Under the pieces are notes generated by a model. It was given only the letters and a program-made list of their open reading frames with translations, did no database searches and was not told the origin of the DNA. From NCBI GenBank assembly GCA_035455265.1, contig DATIFK010000187.1, forward strand, positions 1 to 11,113: a stretch of DNA of 11,113 bases, in the 5' to 3' direction. The translations under genes were made by a program, and so were the position numbers. Shown one piece after another: positions 6,103 to 11,113 of this stretch (positions are counted from its first letter, which is position 1; each line of letters begins with the position of its first letter). Origin of the DNA: MGOM01 sp035455265. Lineage in GTDB: Bacteria; Chloroflexota; Anaerolineae; Anaerolineales; E44-bin32.

Positions 6103-6882
6103 CTAGAGCCACGCCACCGTCCGGCAGAAGGCCGCCTCGCCGCCCTTGAAGTTCCACGGGAAAACGCCCAGGGTGAGCCGCTTGTTGTGCAGTTCCTTGA
6201 GGCCCATGTCGCCGCCCATGTTTTCGACGTGGATGCAGTCGTGTGGGAACAGGGCGTTGTGGGTCAGCTGATAGGCCGACTCGGGGAAGAGCTCATCGAC
6301 CTGGTCCTTGCCGAACTTGGCCTCGACCTTCGCCCGCACCTTCTGCCAGTGCTCGAGGCCGCCCTTGCCGAGGAAGCGTCCGATCGGCAGGTTCATCGGG
6401 TGATCGGTCGAAATCAGGTCAACGCCCCAGATGTGGATCTTCTTCTGGAGCAGCCAGTCGCAGATGCTGTAGTGGGGTCCGGGATGGCGCTGGATGTAGC
6501 GCTCCTCATCGGCGTCGGGGCTGAAGAAGGAGTACTTGTGCCAGCCGGTGTGGATGAAAAGGATGTCCCCTTCGCGCACCTCGACGCGCTTCTCGATGTC
6601 CTCGGGGCGGAAGATGTCGAGGTCGTCCAGCATGTCGCTCAGGTCGACGATGACGCCCGGCCCCCAGCACCATTCAATCGGAATCTGGTCGATCGTCTTG
6701 CCCTTGGTGACGAAGTGCCGCGGCGCGTCCAGGTGCGTGCCCATGTGGTTGGAGGTCATGATGTACTGGGCGTTGACCCCGTGCTCGGACTTGCGCTTGA
6801 TGTACTTGACCTCGAACGGCGGGTAGTACGGCCAGAAGGAGCAGTCCTGGTTCAACGGTTGGGATAGGTCGTAGATCTTCAT
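6103..6882 (-). CDS. Cyclase / kynurenine formamidase-family metal-dependent hydrolase
   Basis: A 259-residue member of the cyclase family (Pfam PF04199), which includes kynurenine formamidase (KynB) and isatin hydrolase, enzymes that hydrolyse formamide or cyclic amide bonds. The hallmark HxGTHxDxPxH is complete as HMGTHLDAPRH at residues 46-56: His46, His50 and Asp52 are the expected metal ligands and His56 the expected catalytic histidine. Supporting segments are the start MKIYDLSQPL, GDILFIHTGWHKY in the middle, WGVDLISTDHP, and the C-terminal HVENMGG. No signal peptide is seen, so it should be cytoplasmic. The ATG at 6882 has GGAGG five bases upstream; 15 extra residues are possible upstream but would come from repeat DNA. 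Its start overlaps the stop of the four-helix gene (ATGA). Beside a Mo-hydroxylase and a carbamoyltransferase, a ring-opening or ureide/amide hydrolysing step is a reasonable inference; the substrate is unknown. Confidence 0.93.
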   Translation of the reverse strand: MKIYDLSQPLNQDCSFWPYYPPFEVKYIKRKSEHGVNAQYIMTSNHMGTHLDAPRHFVTKGKTIDQIPIEWCWGPGVIVDLSDMLDDLDIFRPEDIEKRVEVREGDILFIHTGWHKYSFFSPDADEERYIQRHPGPHYSICDWLLQKKIHIWGVDLISTDHPMNLPIGRFLGKGGLEHWQKVRAKVEAKFGKDQVDELFPESAYQLTHNALFPHDCIHVENMGGDMGLKELHNKRLTLGVFPWNFKGGEAAFCRTVAWL

Positions 6883-7292
6883 TGGAGCCTCCATCTGCGA
6901 TTGGCGATTGGTGGTTTTGGCTTCCAAGTCGTCGCCTGCGACTTGAGCGTTCGGATCAGCGCGTTTAGTCTCCGCCCCAGATTGGTCAACCGTGCTTGAT
7001 ACGCCCGCGTCGCTTGAGGCGGCAGCAAATTCCGTGAGGTTGGTCTGTCCAGCCAGAACCGGGTCTCGAAAAGACTTCCGCGAGCATAGTAGAGAAACCT
7101 TATCTTATCTGAGTAGTGATACCGGCCGAAGGCCTCCGCGATGTTCGCGCCGACGGAGTCGGCCGCTCTTGCCAATTGGACTCCCACAATCTCCTTCGCA
7201 AGCCTGTCCCATGCCCTCATCACCTCCCACACCTCATCCGATACCTGTTCCGCGTCCTTCAGAATCCTGAGATCCTCGATCCCGCTTGCCAT
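6879..7292 (-). CDS. Four-helix-bundle protein (23S rRNA-IVS / Avd-like family)
   Basis: A 137-residue protein of the PF05635-like family (often named four helix bundle protein or S23). Two hallmarks are clear: ARAADSVGANIAEAFGRY at residues 41-58 (family form R-x-A-x-S-I/V-x-x-N-I-A-E-x-x-G-R) and FLYYARGSLFETRFWLDR at 66-83. Relatives lie in intervening sequences of 23S rRNA genes or as Avd in diversity-generating retroelements, but most are solitary genes of unknown role; no rRNA or reverse transcriptase is present here. The ATG at 7292 has an AGGGGG box about six bases upstream. The last 15 or so residues (KPKPPIANRRWRLQ) are encoded by a heptamer array, and the stop overlaps the cyclase start by four bases. 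It separates allG from the cyclase gene and is flanked by near-identical inverted 13-mers, which suggests insertion into the operon. Family confident, role unknown. Confidence 0.9.
   Translation of the reverse strand: MASGIEDLRILKDAEQVSDEVWEVMRAWDRLAKEIVGVQLARAADSVGANIAEAFGRYHYSDKIRFLYYARGSLFETRFWLDRPTSRNLLPPQATRAYQARLTNLGRRLNALIRTLKSQATTWKPKPPIANRRWRLQ
6899..6912 (+). repeat. GATTGG heptamer array, inverted partner of the array at 7314-7341
   Basis: Two plus-strand units GATTGGC and GATTGGT, followed by a decayed third unit. Positions 6899-6911 match the reverse complement of 7322-7334 at 12 of 13 bases. It lies inside the 3' end of the four-helix-bundle gene and supplies its last codons. 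Confidence 0.65.
6925..6945. repeat. Short palindrome inside the 3' end of the four-helix gene
   Basis: CAAGTCG (6925-6931) and CGACTTG (6939-6945) form a perfect 7-bp inverted repeat with a 7-nt spacer. It sits just inside the heptamer array at the end of the four-helix-bundle gene. It may be chance in GC-rich DNA or an end signal of the presumed insertion. Confidence 0.45.
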
Positions 7293-7313
7293 CTTGACCC
7301 CCTGGGGCTTGCA

Positions 7314-7341
7314 GGCAATCTCCAATCTCCAATCTCCAATC
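7314..7341 (-). repeat. GATTGGA heptamer array after allG
   Basis: On the minus strand, directly after the allG stop (TGA at 7344-7342), three exact GATTGGA units follow, with a fourth degenerate unit GATTGCC. It occupies the 49-nt gap between allG and the four-helix-bundle start. Its inverted partner is at 6899-6912, on the far side of that gene. Confidence 0.8.
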
Positions 7342-8583
7342 TCAGATCTTGTACTTCTCCGCAAATGCCACCAACGCTTTCTCGAAGATCTCCATCGGCG
7401 GCCGGACGAGTCCGGCGCCCACCTGGCCGACGCCGGGCTGGCGGTGGGCGATGCCGGTGTTGATGCGCGGCGTGATGCCGAGCTCGACGACCTTGCGGAT
7501 GTCGATGCCGGTCGGCGTGCCGCGGAAATCCAAGGGCGGGATGGTGAAGACCTTGTGCTCGGCGACGGTGATCTCGTACATCTCCAGGGTGGCGTTGAGG
7601 GCGTCGCGCGGCGAACCGCCGACGAAGGTGACGATCGCCGGGGCGCCCGCCATGGCGAAGCCCCCGACGCCGGCCGTCTCGGTGATGGCGCTGTCTCCGA
7701 TGTCGGGGTTGGCATCGGCGGCGGTGAAGCCGGGGAAATAGAGTCCCACGGGGACGTCCGCCGGCGCCGTGAACCAGGCCTCGCCCAACCCGCTGACGCG
7801 GATGCCGAAGTCCGTGCCATTGCGGGCCATGGTCGTCACGACGGTGCTGCCCTCGACGCCGTGGGCGGCTGAGGTCATCGCTTTGCAGGCGGCCATCACC
7901 GGGTTGAGGATGCTCAGGGCGTTGTCGCCGATGAACTGCAGCACCTCCGCCTTGGCTTCGCTTTCGGATTTCAGCCGGCTGATGCGCGGCGCCAGGTACT
8001 TGAGGAAGAGCAGCGACCCGGCCTTGTTGCGGTTGTGGCCCTCATCGGCCATGTGCAGCGCTTCGGCCATCGCCGCCCGCACGTCGAGCGGATCGCCGTC
8101 GGCGGCCGCCTCGCCGATCATCGGCCCAAGGGTGTCGTTCATCCAATGCAGGCGCTTCAGCACCTCCGGGCTGTAGGCGCCATAGCGCAGCACCTTGCCG
8201 TAACCCTCGTTGAGCCCGGAGAACGTCTTGCGATGGTGGGTCACGTCTTCGAGCACATACACGGCCATCGAGGGCGAGATCACGCCCGCCATCGGGCCGA
8301 CGGCGTCGTGGTGGTGGCAGGGTTCGAACACGACCTCGCCGCGCTCGGCCATCGCCGCCGCGGCCATTTCGTCCTTGGCCAGGCCCTCGAACAGGAGCGC
8401 CCCGATGACGGCGCCGCGCAGCGGCCCCGACATTCGACTCCACTCGATCGGCGGACCGGCGTGCAGCAGCAGGTTCGGCTTCATCCCGGGGATGACCTCG
8501 CGCGCGGCCGCCACGCCGCGCAGGATCGGCCGCGAAGCCATCATCCGTTCCACCGCCGTCGTGTTGGCTGCGTCAATGTCCAT
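7342..8583 (-). CDS. allG: DUF1116 protein, AllG (YlbE)-like subunit of oxamate carbamoyltransferase
   Basis: A 413-residue cytoplasmic protein of the DUF1116/YlbE family, close to the length of E. coli AllG. With AllF and AllH it makes up the oxamate carbamoyltransferase that phosphorolyses oxalurate to oxamate and carbamoyl phosphate. Conserved-looking blocks are PPIEWSRMSGPLRGAVIGA (45-63), CHHHDAVGPMAGVIS (89-103), ADEGHNRNKAGS (179-190), TMARNGTDFGI (251-261), and TAGVGGFAMAGAP (303-315). The start is ATG at 8583 with AAGGAG about seven bases upstream. The frame overlaps the end of allF by 11 nt, so translation is probably coupled. The stop is followed directly by a GATTGGA heptamer array and then the four-helix-bundle gene. 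The family is confident. That this organism uses oxalurate itself, and not a related ureido compound, is inference. Confidence 0.92.
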   Translation of the reverse strand: MDIDAANTTAVERMMASRPILRGVAAAREVIPGMKPNLLLHAGPPIEWSRMSGPLRGAVIGALLFEGLAKDEMAAAAMAERGEVVFEPCHHHDAVGPMAGVISPSMAVYVLEDVTHHRKTFSGLNEGYGKVLRYGAYSPEVLKRLHWMNDTLGPMIGEAAADGDPLDVRAAMAEALHMADEGHNRNKAGSLLFLKYLAPRISRLKSESEAKAEVLQFIGDNALSILNPVMAACKAMTSAAHGVEGSTVVTTMARNGTDFGIRVSGLGEAWFTAPADVPVGLYFPGFTAADANPDIGDSAITETAGVGGFAMAGAPAIVTFVGGSPRDALNATLEMYEITVAEHKVFTIPPLDFRGTPTGIDIRKVVELGITPRINTGIAHRQPGVGQVGAGLVRPPMEIFEKALVAFAEKYKI

Positions 8584-10318
8584 CCTGTTCTCCTTGGCCC
8601 TCCCCCCGAGGCCCCTTCCCGCCCGGCGGGAGAGGAGGCGGTGGGGAAGGGGCTGGCGGCTGAGCCTTCATCTTCGCCAGAATCTCCATCAGTCGATCAT
8701 CCCCGCCCGCCGGAGGGCGCCAGTCCACATGAACCGACCTTGATCCTTGCGCCAGCAGGCTGTCGTGGAACGCTTCGAGCCCGACGTTGATCGCGGCCGG
8801 TTGGTCGCCCAACAGACCGAGCGGGACCTCGAAAGGAAGAGCCGGCGTCGCCGGCGCCAGCCGACGGACGACCTCGTCGAGGGCCGCGCCCAGGCTCGTA
8901 TGGACGACCGCGCCGGCGGCTTGCAGCCGTTCGATCTGGCTGGCCATACCCTGGGGGTCGTCTTCCGTGCCGACGACCACCAAGATCACCGGCCTCCCGC
9001 TGGAAGTCACTTCGGCGATCGCCGGCGCCAACTCCGATGCGGGATCAGAATGGGCTCCCTGGCCGAGAACCACGTCCAGCAGGAACAAGCCCGCTTCGGG
9101 ACCCTGGGCTTCCTGCCGCAATCGGCGAATCCGGAGGTCGTTGTCGATCATCGGGTGCAGCCGGCCGACCGTGAACACGTCCGCACCCAGGTCGAGCAGC
9201 GTGTGCCCGCGGCTGCGCAGCGGGTCGCCGAGCTGCTGACCCTCGCGCAGGGGCACGTTCGTGGCGATCGGGTGCAGGACGTCCTGCAGTGCCAGGACGC
9301 TTTCGTAGGCGAGCGTGCCGCCGGAGAAGAGCCCGCGCAGGTAGCCATGCGCCGCCGGCGCGCCAGGGGCGGGCGAGGGCGCCCGCGCCAGTTCCACTGC
9401 CAGCCGCGCCGCCTCTTCGAGGCTCGCGGCGAAGTGGAGGTTGCCGAGGCGAGTGGCGCCGGACGCCAATCCGATCAGATCGACCACGACCGGCTTCCCG
9501 ATCGACTGCGCCGCCGCCAAGAGAGGGCCGGACACCGATGGCTCGGGCGGCTTGGAAATCAGAATGACGACGGCCGTCTCCGGATCGCGTCTCAGAAGAT
9601 CCAGCGCCTGCCGGGCGGTGACCGCTCCCACATCCGCGGTCAAATCGTGGCTGCCCGTGCCGAGCGCCTGTGACACTCCACCGCCGAGCTGGTGGATCGC
9701 CGATGTCACCGCTTGCAGGCCGGTGCCGGAGGCGCCGACGAGTCCGATGGAGCCGCGGCGAACGCGGTTGGCGAAGCCGAAGCCGACGCCCCCGACGATG
9801 GCCGTGCCGCAATCCGGGCCCATGACAAGCAAGCCGCGTCCGAGCGCCGCCCGCTTGAGGGCGACCTCGTCCTGGAGCGGGACGTTGTCGCTGTAAAGGA
9901 AGACGCTCTTGCCCAGGCGGAGAGCCTCCTGGGCGACACCGGCGGCGAACCGCCCTGGGACGGAGACGAGCACCCATTGCGCCTCGGGCAGTCCTCGGAT
10001 CGCTGACTCAAGACTCTTGGGTCGGAAGGCCGAGGTTTCGGCGGCGCGCCGCCGGGCTAGGAGTTCGTCGACTTGAGACAAGGCCGAGCGGCCCGCGGCT
10101 TCGTCCTCAGCCTGGACAACAAGGAGCAGATCATCCGGACCGGCCTGCACGTCCGGGCGCAAGTGGCTGGCCTCCAGGAGCTCGAGGTTCACCGGCGTCG
10201 CCATCACGACGCCCGCATCCTGCACGCCCGGCAGAGCCACCAGGGCGCGCTGCAGCTGCATGAGGACGACGGAGTCAAAGTAGGCACCCGGCCGGACTTC
10301 GGCGACGAGTTCGGCCAC
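8573..10318 (-). CDS. allF: FdrA-type acyl-CoA synthetase-like protein, AllF subunit of oxamate carbamoyltransferase
   Basis: A 581-residue protein of the FdrA family, built like succinyl-CoA synthetase (alpha-like domain, then a beta-like C-terminal region) but with no visible GHAGA phospho-histidine motif. In E. coli, AllF (FdrA) is one of three subunits of oxamate carbamoyltransferase. Diagnostic blocks are VRPGAYFDSVVLM (8-20), GPDCGTA (167-173), GLVGASGTG (192-200), ALGTGSHDL (218-226), DVVLGQGAHSDPASE (415-429), and INVGLEAFHDSLLAQG (510-525), followed by HVDWRPPAGGDDRLMEIL (530-547). The family ends at about residue 552; the remaining Pro/Gly-rich tail is encoded by a GC-rich palindromic repeat. 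The start is GTG at 10318, three bases after the amidase stop, and leaves a family-typical N-terminus; no clear ribosome site is seen, so translation is probably coupled to the amidase. It overlaps allG by 11 nt. Confidence 0.93.
   Translation of the reverse strand: MAELVAEVRPGAYFDSVVLMQLQRALVALPGVQDAGVVMATPVNLELLEASHLRPDVQAGPDDLLLVVQAEDEAAGRSALSQVDELLARRRAAETSAFRPKSLESAIRGLPEAQWVLVSVPGRFAAGVAQEALRLGKSVFLYSDNVPLQDEVALKRAALGRGLLVMGPDCGTAIVGGVGFGFANRVRRGSIGLVGASGTGLQAVTSAIHQLGGGVSQALGTGSHDLTADVGAVTARQALDLLRRDPETAVVILISKPPEPSVSGPLLAAAQSIGKPVVVDLIGLASGATRLGNLHFAASLEEAARLAVELARAPSPAPGAPAAHGYLRGLFSGGTLAYESVLALQDVLHPIATNVPLREGQQLGDPLRSRGHTLLDLGADVFTVGRLHPMIDNDLRIRRLRQEAQGPEAGLFLLDVVLGQGAHSDPASELAPAIAEVTSSGRPVILVVVGTEDDPQGMASQIERLQAAGAVVHTSLGAALDEVVRRLAPATPALPFEVPLGLLGDQPAAINVGLEAFHDSLLAQGSRSVHVDWRPPAGGDDRLMEILAKMKAQPPAPSPPPPLPPGGKGPRGEGQGEQDGH
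8595..8656. repeat. GC-rich palindromic repeat forming the 3' end of allF
   Basis: An exact 10-bp inverted repeat (8611-8620 with 8644-8653) encloses a second GC-rich inverted repeat (8618-8623 with 8625-8630). On the minus strand it encodes the tail with PPPPLPPGGKGPRGEGQ, which is unlike the rest of AllF. It looks like an interspersed palindromic element of the type often seen between genes in GC-rich genomes, here sitting at the allF-allG junction just before the allG ribosome site. Confidence 0.6.
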
Positions 10319-10321
10319 GGC

Positions 10322-11113
10322 CTACGCCGCGCTTCCCGCGGCCGTGTGCCGCATCGCCGGGGTTCGATCGGATGACAGGTGACGCTCGATCTCCGCTGCC
10401 CAAACCAGCAACCGTTCATCGGCTCCGTGGCCCGCTACGAGCTGGATTCCGATCGGCAAGCCCGAAGCTGACACGGCGAAGGGCAGGGCGATGGCAGGGA
10501 AGCCGATGTGGGTCCAGGGGAGGCTCATCACGGGGTCCCCGGTGCTTTCCAGACCGCGCGGCGCAGCGCCGACCGCGGCGGGGGCCAGCCAGCCATCGAT
10601 CGACTCGGACTGCATCAGGTCCCCCATGAACTCCTGAAGCTTGTTACGAGCGGCCTGGGCCGCAGCCAGATCGGCCTCATCGACCGCCTGCCCGGCGCGG
10701 ATCAGATCGGCCGTCTTCTCGTGATACAGCGAGCCGTAAAGGCGGAACCACTCGGCGTGGACACGCGCGGCTTCCGCCGCCAGGATGAGACGATGCCGAC
10801 GGGCGATCTCTTCGAAGTCGGGGAAGAGGTCGACTCGGCGGACTTCATAGCCCTGGAGGCGTAGATCTTCGGCGGCCGTCTCCACGGCGCGGCGGGCTTC
10901 ATCGTCGGCATGTTGAAGGTAGGGGCCTTTGGGAATCCCCAGAATCGGGCGGCCGGTCGCAGGCGCGGCGGACCAGTTGGAGCAGAGCACGGCGGCTGCC
11001 AGCGCCGACCCGGACACATCCTGCGTGAACCAGCCGACGTGATCCAGCGACGGCGCGAGCGGGATGACGCCCCCGGTCGACACGCGGCCGTAGGTTGGTT
11101 TGTAACCAACCAC
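10322..11113 (-). CDS. Amidase-signature family hydrolase, C-terminal part (cut by window edge)
   Basis: The C-terminal 263 codons of an amidase-signature enzyme; its beginning lies beyond the right edge, so the GTG at 11113 is not its start. It would hydrolyse a C-N bond (amide, ureide or carbamate) in the cytoplasm. The segment GYKPTYGRVSTGGVIPLAPSLDH is the conserved stretch that normally comes shortly after the catalytic nucleophilic serine, so that serine and the catalytic lysine are probably outside the window. The C-terminal part has the family pattern WLAPAAVGAAPRG, then DPVMSLPWTHIGFPAIALPF and GLPIGIQLVAGHGADERLL. It ends three bases before allF and so belongs to the same operon. 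The family includes allophanate hydrolase, ureidomalonase and GatA; GatA is unlikely here because of the catabolic context. It could act on a ureide before AllFGH or on the oxamate-like product after it. Confidence 0.93.
   Translation of the reverse strand: MVGYKPTYGRVSTGGVIPLAPSLDHVGWFTQDVSGSALAAAVLCSNWSAAPATGRPILGIPKGPYLQHADDEARRAVETAAEDLRLQGYEVRRVDLFPDFEEIARRHRLILAAEAARVHAEWFRLYGSLYHEKTADLIRAGQAVDEADLAAAQAARNKLQEFMGDLMQSESIDGWLAPAAVGAAPRGLESTGDPVMSLPWTHIGFPAIALPFAVSASGLPIGIQLVAGHGADERLLVWAAEIERHLSSDRTPAMRHTAAGSAA

Noticed and set aside
6879..7292. Four-helix protein as an rRNA intervening sequence or part of a diversity-generating retroelement
   Set aside because: No 23S rRNA, reverse transcriptase or template repeat is present in the window.
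7314..7341. Heptamer arrays as a CRISPR
   Set aside because: The units are 7 bases with no spacers and no cas genes nearby; they are simple short tandem repeats.

Overview
The window is GC-rich and densely coded, with every convincing gene on the minus strand, so the reading order runs from the right edge to the left. The likely source is a Chloroflexota (Anaerolineae-like) bacterium, probably from environmental DNA. The clues are the Pro/Thr/Ala/Glu-rich linker right after the lipobox of the lipoprotein, the high GC, and short degenerate heptamer arrays between genes. This assignment is inference, not proof.

Layout in transcription order: (1) the 3' part of an amidase-signature enzyme (10322-11113, cut by the window edge); (2) allF/fdrA (8573-10318); (3) allG/ylbE, DUF1116 (7342-8583); (4) a small four-helix-bundle protein of the 23S-IVS/Avd-like family (6879-7292), bracketed by inverted GATTGG heptamers; (5) a metal-dependent cyclase/kynurenine-formamidase-family hydrolase (6103-6882); (6) a DinB/ClbS-like protein (5535-6020); (7) the molybdopterin-binding large subunit of a xanthine dehydrogenase/CoxL form II-type hydroxylase (3004-5370); (8) allH/ylbF, DUF2877 (2108-3007); (9) after a gap holding a candidate promoter, a BMP-family lipoprotein (562-1863); (10) the start of an ABC transporter ATPase (1-384, cut by the window edge). 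Junctions 1-2, 2-3, 4-5 and 7-8 are overlapping or almost touching, which indicates a polycistronic catabolic operon. The transporter follows as a second unit in the same direction.

Main biological reading: all three subunits of the oxamate (oxalurate) carbamoyltransferase described in E. coli as AllFGH are present. They are not in the E. coli allantoin context. They are interleaved with a Mo-hydroxylase subunit, a ring-opening/amide-hydrolysing cyclase-family enzyme and an amidase, next to a BMP-type (nucleoside/purine-like) importer. A coherent inference is import of an N-heterocycle or ureide, hydroxylation, ring or amide hydrolysis, then phosphorolysis of a carbamoyl (ureido) intermediate to carbamoyl phosphate. 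The substrate cannot be read from the sequence. The usual partners are not in view: carbamate kinase (AllK), the FeS and FAD subunits of the hydroxylase, and the permeases.

The unusual DNA is between genes: six short heptamer arrays in inverted pairs (around 5391-5498, 6039-6099 and 6899/7341), a GC-rich palindrome that supplies the tail of AllF (8595-8656), and a perfect 16-bp stem-loop between the lipoprotein and ATPase genes (463-511). No tRNA, rRNA, CRISPR array or transposase gene was seen.
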